Below, one piece after another: positions 49,413-58,452 of a stretch of DNA of 64,000 bases. Origin of the DNA: Burkholderiales bacterium Ga0077544 (GTDB taxonomy: Bacteria; Pseudomonadota; Gammaproteobacteria; Burkholderiales; Burkholderiaceae_D); assembly GCA_001464355.1 (NCBI GenBank), contig LNEU01000023.1:62001-126000 (forward strand). Reading direction: 5' to 3'. Numbering within the stretch: position 1 is the stretch's first letter; the number at the start of each line of letters is the position of its first letter. A model generated the notes under the pieces. It made no database searches and was not told the origin of the DNA. It saw only the letters and a program-made list of their open reading frames with translations. The translations under genes were made by a program, and so were the position numbers.

Positions 49413-50186
49413 TCAGTGACCACCGCCCAAATAGGCTTCTATCACTGCAGGATCTTTTTGTACGTCAGCAGGAATACCTTCGGCAATCGGCTTGCCGTAA
49501 TCCAGCACCGTGATGCGATCGCACAAACCCATGACCAATTTGACGTCATGCTCGATTAACAAAATAGTTTTACCCTCCGCCTTGATCCTGACCAGCAATT
49601 CACGCAGCCCCAGCTTTTCGGTTGCATTCATTCCTGCTGCCGGCTCATCCAGCGCCAGCAATTGCGGATCGGTTGCCAATGCACGCGCAATTTCCAGCCT
49701 ACGCTGATCACCGTACGATAAATGGCGCGCCGTGCGTTCGGCAAACTTTGCTATGCCGACGAAGTCGAGCAGCTCCATAGCACGCGCGCGAATTGCGGTT
49801 TCTTCCAATCGTGCGGCCTTGTGATGGAAGACCGCGCCGAACAAGCCTTGGTGCGTGCGCACATGTCTACCGACCATGACGTTTTCCAACGCTGTCATCT
49901 CGCCAAATAGTCGGATGTTTTGAAAGGTGCGCGCGATACCTGCTTTCGCGACTTCATGCGGGGCCGATGGCGAATAAGGTTTGCCTGCCAACTCAAAGCT
50001 GCCTGTATCAGCCTGATACAGGCCGGTGATGACATTGAAGAAAGTGGTTTTGCCGGCACCGTTGGGGCCGATCAAGCCATAGATCTGGCCTTGCATGATC
50101 TTGACGTTGACGTCGGTCAGCGCCTGCAAGCCGCCGAAGCGCTTGCTGACATTGGTAATATTGAGAATGGTTTGCGAGGTGCTCAT
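49413..50186 (-). CDS. livG: Branched-chain amino acid ABC transporter ATPase LivG
   Basis: A 257-aa ABC ATPase. Walker A GPNGAGKTTFFNVI, signature LSYGDQRRLEIARAL, Walker B LLALDEPAAGMNATE; the MN-ATE form and the end VIEAYLGGGH are typical of LivG. Start ATG 50186. It lies 11 bp after livM. Confidence 0.95.
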   Translation of the reverse strand: MSTSQTILNITNVSKRFGGLQALTDVNVKIMQGQIYGLIGPNGAGKTTFFNVITGLYQADTGSFELAGKPYSPSAPHEVAKAGIARTFQNIRLFGEMTALENVMVGRHVRTHQGLFGAVFHHKAARLEETAIRARAMELLDFVGIAKFAERTARHLSYGDQRRLEIARALATDPQLLALDEPAAGMNATEKLGLRELLVRIKAEGKTILLIEHDVKLVMGLCDRITVLDYGKPIAEGIPADVQKDPAVIEAYLGGGH

Positions 50187-50197
50187 GATTACTCGCC

Positions 50198-51412
50198 TCA
50201 CACTGCCACGACATCTGTTGATTTCGTCGCAGTATCGGTATCCGACGTCGGGCGGTCTTCGCTCTTGGGCGAAGGCCACAGCCCGGCTGGACGTATCAGC
50301 ATGATCAATACCATCGCGAGGCCATACAGTAATTGACGCAGAATTTCTGCATCGACCAGCACCTCCCCGAATAATGATTGCTGCAGCGGCTCCACCACAT
50401 GACGCAGAACCTCCGGCAATGCAGCAAGCAAAATACCGCCTAATACCACGCCGGGAATATGGCCCATGCCGCCCAGCACCACCATCGCCAGCACGGCGAT
50501 CGATTCTGTCAGCGAGAAGGATTCGGGCGACACAAAACCCTGAAAGGAAGCGAACATCGCGCCAGCCACCCCACCAAACGATGCACCCATTGCGAAGGCC
50601 AGCAATTTGACATTGCGCGTATTGATGCCCATCGCCTTTGCGGCAATTTCATCTTCGCGTATCGCGACAAAGGCGCGGCCCAAGCGTGAATTTTGCAAGC
50701 GTACCGAGATGAAGATGATTGCAATGCATAAGGCAAGAAACAGGAAGTAGTAGGCATTTACCGACGGCATCGCGTAATTGCCGAGCATGACCGTCGATGC
50801 CGATCCCTCCTCCCCATTGAGTGACACGCCGAAGATACGGATCGGGTCGATCATGTTGATCCCTTGCGGGCCGTTGGTGATGTTGACCGGGCCATTCAGA
50901 TTGTTCATGAAGATGCGGATGATTTCGCCAAAACCCAAGGTAACAATGGCCAGATAATCGCCACGCAACTTGAGCGTAGGTGCACCCAGGAGTGCCCCAA
51001 AAAATCCAGCCGTCAATGCGGCCAGCGGCACGATGACCCACAGCGAAAGATGTATGCCGTTTTGCGCAATCTCCGGACCGAACACCCACATCAGGGTGGT
51101 GCCGATCGCCGGGTATTGATTGACGAAGGATTCCAGCACAACGGCGAACTGCGGTGATGCCAGCAAGGCCGTCATGTATGCGCCGATTGCATAGAAGGCG
51201 ATGTAACCAAGATCCAGCAATCCGGCAAAACCGACCACCACATTCAAGCCCAGCGCCAGCATGATGTAAAGCAGCGCGAAGTCCATGATGCGCACCCAGG
51301 AATTGCCAAAGTTTTGCGCAATGAACGGAAATATCAGCGCAATTGCCAGGATGACGAGCAAGCCGGTATACGCTTTGCGCGGATTGCTTTTGACGTCGAA
51401 ATAATTAGACAT
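50198..51412 (-). CDS. livM: Branched-chain amino acid ABC transporter permease LivM
   Basis: A 404-aa inner-membrane permease with about ten hydrophobic segments. Family blocks ALGLNVVVGFAGLLDLGYIAFYAIGAY, LRGDYLAIVTLGFGEI and GRAFVAIREDEIAAKAMGIN (the EAA-like coupling loop) are present. It is longer than many LivM proteins owing to an inserted loop between about residues 105 and 125 and a hydrophilic C-terminal tail. It follows livH by 9 bp. Confidence 0.95.
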   Translation of the reverse strand: MSNYFDVKSNPRKAYTGLLVILAIALIFPFIAQNFGNSWVRIMDFALLYIMLALGLNVVVGFAGLLDLGYIAFYAIGAYMTALLASPQFAVVLESFVNQYPAIGTTLMWVFGPEIAQNGIHLSLWVIVPLAALTAGFFGALLGAPTLKLRGDYLAIVTLGFGEIIRIFMNNLNGPVNITNGPQGINMIDPIRIFGVSLNGEEGSASTVMLGNYAMPSVNAYYFLFLALCIAIIFISVRLQNSRLGRAFVAIREDEIAAKAMGINTRNVKLLAFAMGASFGGVAGAMFASFQGFVSPESFSLTESIAVLAMVVLGGMGHIPGVVLGGILLAALPEVLRHVVEPLQQSLFGEVLVDAEILRQLLYGLAMVLIMLIRPAGLWPSPKSEDRPTSDTDTATKSTDVVAV

Positions 51413-51421
51413 GATTTCTCC

Positions 51422-52351
51422 TTACGCCCGGTCCGGCACGCGTTCACCCATGATGCCGGACGGCCTGAGCGTCAGCACAATGATAAGGACGACGAAGGCA
51501 AAAATGTCCTGATAATGGCTACCGAGAAAACCGCCAGTCAAGTCGCCGATATACCCTGCGCCCAGACTTTCAATCAAGCCGAGCAAAATACCCCCGAGCA
51601 TCGCGCCATAAATATTGCCGATACCACCCAACACCGCTGCGGAGAATGCTTTGAGCCCGGGAACAAAGCCCATCGCAAATTGCGCGGAAGAATAATTGGC
51701 CGCCCACATCACGCCGGCAATCGCAGCCAGTATTGCGCCGATGACAAAAGTCATCACAATCACGCGATTGGAATCCACACCCATCAAACCGGCGACGCGC
51801 GGATTCTCTGCGGTTGCGCGCATCGCGCGACCCATCTTGGTTTTTTCAATCAGCAATACCAGCAAACCCATCGCAATCGCAGCAAGCACCAGCAACATAA
51901 CCTGTACCGGAGAAATCAATGCACCCATAATGTGCAGCGATTCACCAGGCATCACTTGCGGGAAAGGAATCGGGCTGCGGCCCCAGATCATCATCGCAAA
52001 CGTTTGCAAGAGGATAGACACGCCGATCGCCGTAATCAAAGGTGCCAGGCGCGGCGCATTGCGCAAGCGTCTGTAAGCGACGCGCTCGATCAACACATTG
52101 ACACCAACGCAAACTGGAATCGCACCCAGGATGGCGATCATCAATTTGACAATGCCTGGCAAATCCGGTGCAACGGTGTTCACCATCTTGAGGATGGTCA
52201 GACCGGCCATAGCACCTATCATCAACACATCGCCATGCGCAAAGTTGATCAAATTGAGGACGCCATACACCATCGTATAGCCGAGTGCGACCAGCGCGTA
52301 CATGCTGCCAAGCACCAGACCGTTGATGATTTGCTGGATAAAAATATCCAT
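51422..52351 (-). CDS. livH: Branched-chain amino acid ABC transporter permease LivH
   Basis: A 309-aa inner-membrane permease with about eight hydrophobic segments. It opens FIQQIINGLVLGSMYALVALGYTMVYGVLNLINFAHGD, the standard LivH start, and contains the coupling block GRAMRATAENPRVAGLMGVD. First gene of livHMGF. No periplasmic binding-protein gene (livJ/livK) lies next to it, so the operon's receptor must be encoded elsewhere. Confidence 0.95.
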   Translation of the reverse strand: MDIFIQQIINGLVLGSMYALVALGYTMVYGVLNLINFAHGDVLMIGAMAGLTILKMVNTVAPDLPGIVKLMIAILGAIPVCVGVNVLIERVAYRRLRNAPRLAPLITAIGVSILLQTFAMMIWGRSPIPFPQVMPGESLHIMGALISPVQVMLLVLAAIAMGLLVLLIEKTKMGRAMRATAENPRVAGLMGVDSNRVIVMTFVIGAILAAIAGVMWAANYSSAQFAMGFVPGLKAFSAAVLGGIGNIYGAMLGGILLGLIESLGAGYIGDLTGGFLGSHYQDIFAFVVLIIVLTLRPSGIMGERVPDRA

Positions 52352-52507
52352 GGATGCCTGCTCTCCTGATCATGTATCGAGTATTTGCCGACCAAGTTGG
52401 TCGGCGATTATGGAAATCCTGCTGCGCTTGTTTGTTGTAGCTGTGGTGCTACCGCTTTGCGCGACCAGTAATGCGATAGCTGCACCGCAATAATTGTTCC
52501 CGCCAAA

Positions 52508-52536
52508 TAAAAACGGCACCCCGTCATGGGTGCCGC
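52508..52536 (-). terminator. Terminator of ispH
   Basis: On the minus strand the perfect 8-bp stem CGGCACCC / GGGTGCCG with loop ATGACG is followed by five T. It lies just past the ispH stop. Confidence 0.85.
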
Positions 52537-52555
52537 AAGACAGACCGTCATTCAA

Positions 52556-53485
52556 CTAGCGCTTCAAACCCTTGGGCAAGGGGAAGATAACATGCTCTTC
52601 CACGCCTTCCAGTGTGCGCACACTCTTCGCGCCATACTCCTTCAACTTGTCGATAACGGCTTGCACCAACACCTCCGGTGCAGACGCGCCAGCCGTCAGA
52701 CCTATGCGCAACTTGCCTTGCACCCAATCCGGATCGATCTGCGATGCGTTATCGACCATATAGGCAGGCACATTTTTCTTGCGCGCGACTTCGCGCAGTC
52801 GATTTGAATTTGAGCTATTCGGGCTGCCGACCACGATCACGACATCGACTTGCGGCGCCATGAACTTGACCGCCTCCTGGCGATTGGTAGTGGCATAGCA
52901 GATGTCGGCCTTCTTCGGCTCGGAGATATTGGGGAAACGGCTCTTGAGCGCAGCAATCACATCAGCCGTGTCATCGATAGACAAGGTAGTTTGCGTGACG
53001 TAGGAAATCAGATCAGGATTCTTCACCTGCAGTTTCTCAACGTCGTCCACCGTCTCAACCAGATGCATGCCATCTTCGGTCTGCCCCATCGTCCCTTCGA
53101 CTTCCGGATGGCCATCATGGCCGATCATGACGATCTCGCGACCATCGCGGCGCATTTTTTCAACTTCGATATGTACCTTGGTGACCAGCGGACAGGTCGC
53201 ATCGAAAACGCGCAAGCCGCGTTGCTCGGCTTCCGCCTGCACCGCTTTGGAAACGCCATGCGCAGAAAACACCACGGTATTCCCGGCGGGGACGTCTTCC
53301 AGCTCTTCGATGAAGATGGCGCCCTTGTTACGCAAGTCAGTCACGACATAAGCGTTGTGCACGATTTCATGTCGTACATAAATCGGCGCGCCGAATTCGG
53401 TCAGCGCGCGTTCGACGATTTCAATCGCTCGATCGACACCGGCACAAAAGCCGCGTGGTTGAGCCAGCAAAATTTCCGTATCCAT
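52556..53485 (-). CDS. ispH: 4-hydroxy-3-methylbut-2-enyl diphosphate reductase IspH
   Basis: A 309-aa iron-sulfur enzyme, last step of the MEP isoprenoid pathway, giving IPP and DMAPP. The three cluster-binding cysteines are visible in [10 protein letters not shown] (C13), [11 protein letters not shown] and CYATTNRQ. Start ATG 53485 has AAAGGA upstream; the open frame extends further but without resemblance. It follows fkpB on the same strand, an arrangement common in proteobacteria. Confidence 0.97.
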   Translation of the reverse strand: MDTEILLAQPRGFCAGVDRAIEIVERALTEFGAPIYVRHEIVHNAYVVTDLRNKGAIFIEELEDVPAGNTVVFSAHGVSKAVQAEAEQRGLRVFDATCPLVTKVHIEVEKMRRDGREIVMIGHDGHPEVEGTMGQTEDGMHLVETVDDVEKLQVKNPDLISYVTQTTLSIDDTADVIAALKSRFPNISEPKKADICYATTNRQEAVKFMAPQVDVVIVVGSPNSSNSNRLREVARKKNVPAYMVDNASQIDPDWVQGKLRIGLTAGASAPEVLVQAVIDKLKEYGAKSVRTLEGVEEHVIFPLPKGLKR

Positions 53486-53632
53486 CTTTATCCTTTGATG
53501 CCCTGCACTTTGTACAGGCTTGTTCTGACTTAAGCGATGTTTATGGACTAAACGCATCTCGCTCTTGAATATGTTTGTTGCATTCGCGGCCACTTGCACG
53601 ACCGCGCGGCGCTACGCTTCGCTACCAGACCG

Positions 53633-54088
53633 TTACATGACGCCGATGATTTTGACTTCAAACTGCAGCGTTTGTCCCGCCAGCGGATGATTGAAATCGA
53701 ACACTGCATTTTCATTGTCGATCTCGCGCAATACGCCGGCAAACTGGCCACCGCCAGGCGCTGCAAATTCCACCAAATCACCAATGACGTAATCTTCTGT
53801 CGGCCCGGAATTCTGTTCCAGCGTAGCACGCGATACCGGACGAATCAGTTCAGGATTACGTGGACCGAATGCACGTTCAGGCGGCAATTCAAATGTCTGA
53901 TGCTCGCCTTCTTCCAAACCGATCAGACACGTTTCCAGAAATGGTGCCAACTGCCCTTTTCCCAATTGCAGCGTGGCTGGATTATCCGCAAAGGTGCTGA
54001 CGATATCGTCGCCGGCGACCGATGCCAGTCGGTAGTGCAAAGTCAAATAGGCAGTTTCGGTAACAACAGGATGTGGTAGATTTGACAT
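53633..54088 (-). CDS. fkpB: FKBP-type peptidyl-prolyl isomerase FkpB (SlpA)
   Basis: A 151-aa FKBP domain protein of the SlpA/SlyD branch: LTLHYRLAS, PFLETCLIGLEEGEHQTFELPPERAFG and DFNHPLAGQTLQFEVKIIGV with an inserted IF domain between. It is a cytoplasmic prolyl isomerase and chaperone. The ATG at 54088 gives the family-like start MSNLPHPVVTETAYLTLHY. The adjacent ispH-fkpB pair is conserved in many gammaproteobacteria and betaproteobacteria. Confidence 0.92.
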   Translation of the reverse strand: MSNLPHPVVTETAYLTLHYRLASVAGDDIVSTFADNPATLQLGKGQLAPFLETCLIGLEEGEHQTFELPPERAFGPRNPELIRPVSRATLEQNSGPTEDYVIGDLVEFAAPGGGQFAGVLREIDNENAVFDFNHPLAGQTLQFEVKIIGVM

Positions 54089-54240
54089 TAGAATTCCGTA
54101 TTGCACAACAACGGCTATTTTAAGCTACGTTGCCCAGCCGCGCTAAGCATTCGGCCATTCAGGACTGCTGAAAATTAAAACATATGCATGTGCGCCCCAA
54201 GCCATGCCCCTGCATTCCCACTCATCCCAGAGAAAGCAAT

Positions 54241-54915
54241 ATGGCAATTACCGACTGGCCGGAAGAACAGCGCCCCCGCGAGCGCTTGATCAAGCATGGT
54301 GCGACGATCTTGTCAGATGCCGAATTGCTGGCAGTGTTCCTGCGCGTCGGCGTGGCAGGAAAAAGTGCGGTCGATCTGGCGCGCGATATGGTGCAACACT
54401 TCGGCTCCTTGAACGGCTTGTTTGCCGCCTCGCTTAACGATTTCTCTAAACTGAACGGGCTTGGCCCGGCAAAGTATGCGCAGCTACAAGCCGTACTGGA
54501 ACTAGCCAAACGTTCACTGTCTGAAGAACTGCAAGCCGGCGTCACGCTTAGCTCGCCACAAGCGGTCAAACAATATCTGCAGTTGCTATTGGGCGGTAAA
54601 GCGTATGAATCGTTTGCAGTGCTCTTTTTAGACGTCAAGAATAGATTGATCGCCTGTGAAGAGCTGTTCCGCGGAACATTGACGCACACCAGCGTTTATC
54701 CAAGAGAAATCGTTAAGGTGGCACTGGGACACAATGCCGCTAGCGTAATCCTCGCCCACAATCATCCATCAGGCACGCCTGAGCCCAGCGCTGCGGATCA
54801 CACACTGACGCAAGCGCTCAAGCAAGCCTTGGCACTGATAGACGTTCGTGTGCTGGATCATTTTGTCGTGGCAGGCAAACATGTTTATTCGTTTACCGAA
54901 CATGGGCAGTTATGA
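54241..54915 (+). CDS. radC: RadC/UPF0758 JAMM-domain protein
   Basis: A 224-aa protein. Residues 1-95 contain the N-terminal UPF0758 helical region with a helix-hairpin-helix-like segment ([20 protein letters not shown]); residues 105-224 form the MPN/JAMM domain with [16 protein letters not shown] and metal motif [14 protein letters not shown]. Despite the name, its role in repair is disproved or unproved; function unknown. Start ATG 54241 has GAGAAAG upstream. Confidence 0.92.
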   Translation: MAITDWPEEQRPRERLIKHGATILSDAELLAVFLRVGVAGKSAVDLARDMVQHFGSLNGLFAASLNDFSKLNGLGPAKYAQLQAVLELAKRSLSEELQAGVTLSSPQAVKQYLQLLLGGKAYESFAVLFLDVKNRLIACEELFRGTLTHTSVYPREIVKVALGHNAASVILAHNHPSGTPEPSAADHTLTQALKQALALIDVRVLDHFVVAGKHVYSFTEHGQL

Positions 54916-55182
54916 GCTCAGAGTGATGAGGTCAGAGTGCTTCTTGGAGAAAGACCGTATTCCATGCAGCAACGCTATCACCATTCGCTGGCGGTTCGGG
55001 TCAGCGAGCCAGAGAAAACCGTAACTGTATTGACTTTCAAGAGTGTGAATTGCTGAAAACTCAAATTGTTAAATTTATTAAACCAATAAGACACAATTAA
55101 TTTACGCAAGTCGTTGAATAATCTCGATTTTTTAGATATACTCACGTTTTTTCCAATTCCGGAAATCTTTAGGAGCACAAAT

Positions 55183-55419
55183 ATGGCACGTGTATGCCAA
55201 GTCACTGGGAAGGGGCCGATGGTCGGCAACAATGTTTCCCATGCAAACAACAAAACGAAACGTCGTTTTTTGCCTAACTTGCAAAATCGCCGCATTTTCG
55301 TTGAGTCGGAAAATCGCTGGGTTTCCCTGCGCCTGTCCAACGCCGGTCTGCGCGTCATCGACAAGATCGGCATTGATGCCGTGTTAGTCGACATGCGTGC
55401 TCGTGGCGAAAAAGTCTAA
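55183..55419 (+). CDS. rpmB: 50S ribosomal protein L28
   Basis: A 78-aa ribosomal protein; [29 protein letters not shown] is the standard start. AGGAG stands eight bases before the ATG. rpmG follows after 23 bp with the same direction, the usual rpmB-rpmG pair. The 267-bp gap from radC should hold the promoter. Confidence 0.97.
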
Positions 55420-55442
55420 CTAGCAGAATATAAGGAACCATC

Positions 55443-55610
55443 ATGGCGAAATCTGGCCGCGACAAAATCAAGTTGGAATCGACCGCAGGTACGGGTCACT
55501 TCTACACGACTACCAAAAACAAGCGTACTACCCCGGAAAAAATGTCGATCATGAAGTTCGATCCAAAAGTCCGTAAGCACGTTGAATACAAAGAAACAAA
55601 GATCAAGTAA
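55443..55610 (+). CDS. rpmG: 50S ribosomal protein L33
   Basis: A 55-aa ribosomal protein: [21 protein letters not shown], then [19 protein letters not shown]. It lacks the CxxC pairs of zinc-binding L33, so it is the zinc-independent form. AAGGA precedes the ATG. Ends before a strong terminator. Confidence 0.96.
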   Translation: MAKSGRDKIKLESTAGTGHFYTTTKNKRTTPEKMSIMKFDPKVRKHVEYKETKIK

Positions 55611-55627
55611 TCGATCTTCTGTTTTAC

Positions 55628-55659
55628 AAAAAAGCCGCTTCATTGAAGCGGCTTTTTTT
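55628..55659 (+). terminator. Terminator of rpmB-rpmG
   Basis: A 14-bp perfect stem AAAAAAGCCGCTTC / GAAGCGGCTTTTTT with loop ATT and a T-run. Confidence 0.93.
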
Positions 55660-55731
55660 ATGTGCGCCCAATCTGGGACACTCAATCTCCAACTTGTTGG
55701 CAATTTCAGTAATCCCTTAGCAGAGCACATA

Positions 55732-55759
55732 AAAAAAGCCCGATTGCTCGGGCTTTTTT
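55732..55759. terminator. Terminator of the desaturase gene
   Basis: A 12-bp stem AAAAAAGCCCGA / TCGGGCTTTTTT with loop TTGC; T-runs on both strands. It lies 22 bp past the desaturase stop. Confidence 0.9.
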
Positions 55760-55780
55760 ACATACGTGAAACGCAAACGT

Positions 55781-56974
55781 TTAAGCGTAGCTGCGAAGAC
55801 GCAAGGAGAAATCACGCAGCGCTGTAATACCCGACGCTTCAGCACGTACACACCAATCCTGCAACTGATGCAGCAATTGATCACGGCTGGCGTGTGAACG
55901 CTCCCAAATCGCTCCGAGTTCTACACGCATTTCATGCATCGTTTTCAATGCCTTGCTGTGTGCGAACAATTGGGTCAACTGTTCCTTGTGCGGTGCTTCC
56001 AACTTGGTCGGTTCACGGTGCAGCAATTTTTTCGTCGACTTCAGGAAACCCGATTCCAGTTTGGCCTTTTCCTTCAGATGTTCGATCTCATCGTGCCACG
56101 CCAGCTTCAAGGATTTTGCATACTTTGCCGTCACGTCATAACGATTCGAAATCACCGATTGCAAGGTGTTGAAGTCCATCTGCAATTTACCCGGCTCGAA
56201 CTTCGGTTCAGGCGCGACTTTTTTAACGGTAGCCAGGCCCACTGTTTCCAGTATGCGGATATACATCCAGCCGATATCGAATTCATACCATTTCGACGAC
56301 AGCTTCGCAGACGTACCAAACGTGTGGTGATTGTTGTGCAACTCTTCGCCGCCAATCAAAATACCGATAGGGAAAATATTGGTCGCTGCATCATTGCATT
56401 CGTAGTTGCGATAGCCCCAGTAGTGACCTATGCCGTTGATGATGCCGGCAGCGGTAATCGGGATCCATGCCATCTGCAGTGCCCATACCGATACACCAAT
56501 CACACCGAACAGCATGACGTTAATGATCAGCATTAACACGATGCCGGTCGCGCTGCGGCCAGTATAGAGATTACGTTCGAGCCAGTCATCAGGCGTACCG
56601 TAACCGTATTTTTCCATCGTTTCCATGTTCTTTGCTTCGGCACGGTATAACTCGGAGCCTTCAAAGAACACTTTCTTGATGCCACGTGTTACCGGACTAT
56701 GCGGATCTTCCTCTGTTTCACATTTGGCGTGATGCTTGCGGTGAATTGCCACCCATTCCTTGGTGACCATGCCGGATGTCATCCACAGCCAGAAACGGAA
56801 AAAATGAGCAGGAATCGGATGCAAATCCAAACCGCGATGAGTCGCGCAACGATGCAAATAGATCGTCACGGCAGCAATGGTGATATGCGTCACGGCAAGC
56901 GCATAGAAAAACACTTCCCAACCGCTCGCGCGAGTCAGGCCGTTGGACAGAAAATCAAGTACTGCATCTAACAT
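55781..56974 (-). CDS. Acyl (delta-9 type) fatty acid desaturase with C-terminal extension
   Basis: A 397-aa membrane desaturase. Three His boxes are visible: HRCATH (41-46), HRKHH (78-82) and HNNHH (213-217), which bind the diiron centre; four hydrophobic segments surround them. Members insert a double bond into acyl-CoA or lipid-bound chains for membrane fluidity. About 110 residues after the catalytic core (about 285-397) are a charged helical extension with no familiar domain. No redox-partner gene is adjacent. Confidence 0.92.
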   Translation of the reverse strand: MLDAVLDFLSNGLTRASGWEVFFYALAVTHITIAAVTIYLHRCATHRGLDLHPIPAHFFRFWLWMTSGMVTKEWVAIHRKHHAKCETEEDPHSPVTRGIKKVFFEGSELYRAEAKNMETMEKYGYGTPDDWLERNLYTGRSATGIVLMLIINVMLFGVIGVSVWALQMAWIPITAAGIINGIGHYWGYRNYECNDAATNIFPIGILIGGEELHNNHHTFGTSAKLSSKWYEFDIGWMYIRILETVGLATVKKVAPEPKFEPGKLQMDFNTLQSVISNRYDVTAKYAKSLKLAWHDEIEHLKEKAKLESGFLKSTKKLLHREPTKLEAPHKEQLTQLFAHSKALKTMHEMRVELGAIWERSHASRDQLLHQLQDWCVRAEASGITALRDFSLRLRSYA

Positions 56975-57078
56975 CGTTGAGGCTCCATTTTAAATGGCAT
57001 AGACAGGGATGATATATATGGTGTCCCTTCGCACAAAAACGAGGGGCAACTAAAAATTTCGATGAGATTGTACCCTTT

Positions 57079-58437
57079 TTAAGGGTGAGAATCAGGCTCT
57101 GCGGGGCCTTGTGATGAATTTAGACGCTCTTTTATTGCGCCGTATTGCTCATCCACCAACCTTATTTCGCGCCGAGGGAAAGGAACGTTGATTTTATGCG
57201 CTTGAAATGAACGCCAGATTGCGCGATTGACATCAGATAATACACCACCGCGCCCTTCAGGATCATTCACCCAAAATCCCAGTTGCAGATCTATGCCATC
57301 AACACCGAACGTCGCCAAGGTCGCGCCAGGCGTGCGGTCCGGCCCTTTGCGTACACGCTCCACACTCAGCGCGGCTTCTTGCAGCAAACGCAAAGCGACA
57401 TCGATATCTGTACGGTAATCGACGGTAATCTTGGTGGACACTTGTACGATGCTATCGGTCAGTGAAAAATTTTGCACCGCGCTGGAAACAAACATCTCGT
57501 TCGGCACCACCGTATCGGTACCATCGCCGCCGCGCAAAACCGTGTAACGCGTATTGATCTGTGACACGCGTCCGGAAAATTTATCCAGCGTGACGGTATC
57601 GCCTATCGTCAAACTGCGTTCCAGCAAAATAATGAATCCTGATACATAGCTGCTGGCGATTTTCTGCAAACCCAAACCCAAACCAACACCAAGCGCGCCA
57701 CCAAAAACAGATAAAACGGTCAAGTCGATGCCGACCATGGACAAGCTCAACAAAAGCCCGATCAAAATCAACAAGGCACGTCCCATGCGCGATAACACAA
57801 CGCGCATCGATGAGTGGATGGAAGCGATGCCCATCAGGCGTTCTTCCAGCATGGCTGATGCCCACAAGGCAATCATCAATGTAATGCAAATCGAGAGTGC
57901 ACCTTGCAGCACCATCAAGATGGATATTTTGTTGCGTCCAAGTGGAATGCTGGTGTTTTCGAGCAGTTCTATGAGATCAGGCAACAGTCCGGTGATATGC
58001 ATCGCCACAACGATCCATATCAAGAATGCAAACCCTTTGCTGGTGAGCAAAACGAAACCGCCCATACGGCCACCGCGTGCAAAAGCTCTTTGCATCACGT
58101 ACGAAAGCAAACGGATGAACGCGAACGATCCTACCAGCGGAATCGCAATGCGAACCAGATCAACTCCACCGCCCCAACGCAACAAGATCGGCTTGGCAAT
58201 CACCAGCAACAGCAAGGTGAGCAACGGCCACAAAACCCGCGTAAAACTTTCCAGTCCGAGTCGGCGCATGGGATTAACTTCTTCTTCGCGTGCAGCAATC
58301 ACGCTGCGTGCAAAGCGAGCCAGCGCCCAGCCCAATACAAAACAACCGATCAGGGCAAGTATTTGCCAGCGCAACGCCGGCACACCCATTTCAGTCGAGA
58401 TGTCAGCCCAAAGATTGGAAAGCAGGTTTTGATTCAT
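57079..58437 (-). CDS. MscS-family mechanosensitive channel
   Basis: A 452-aa inner-membrane protein with several N-terminal hydrophobic segments (about five) and the MscS core in the C-terminal half: GLGLGLQKIASSYVSGFIILLERSLTIGD, FSGRVSQINTRYTVLRGGDGTDTVVPNE. It likely opens under membrane tension to relieve osmotic shock. ATG 58437 is used; an in-frame TTG four codons earlier has no better ribosome site. It begins 15 bp after the methyltransferase gene stop, so the two are co-transcribed. Confidence 0.92.
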   Translation of the reverse strand: MNQNLLSNLWADISTEMGVPALRWQILALIGCFVLGWALARFARSVIAAREEEVNPMRRLGLESFTRVLWPLLTLLLLVIAKPILLRWGGGVDLVRIAIPLVGSFAFIRLLSYVMQRAFARGGRMGGFVLLTSKGFAFLIWIVVAMHITGLLPDLIELLENTSIPLGRNKISILMVLQGALSICITLMIALWASAMLEERLMGIASIHSSMRVVLSRMGRALLILIGLLLSLSMVGIDLTVLSVFGGALGVGLGLGLQKIASSYVSGFIILLERSLTIGDTVTLDKFSGRVSQINTRYTVLRGGDGTDTVVPNEMFVSSAVQNFSLTDSIVQVSTKITVDYRTDIDVALRLLQEAALSVERVRKGPDRTPGATLATFGVDGIDLQLGFWVNDPEGRGGVLSDVNRAIWRSFQAHKINVPFPRREIRLVDEQYGAIKERLNSSQGPAEPDSHP

Positions 58438-58452
58438 TTTCCCGTTCAAATT

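Noticed and set aside
51314-52369. 351-codon open frame opposite livH/livM
   Set aside because: His/Gln/Arg-rich product typical of reversed membrane-protein codons; spans two real genes.
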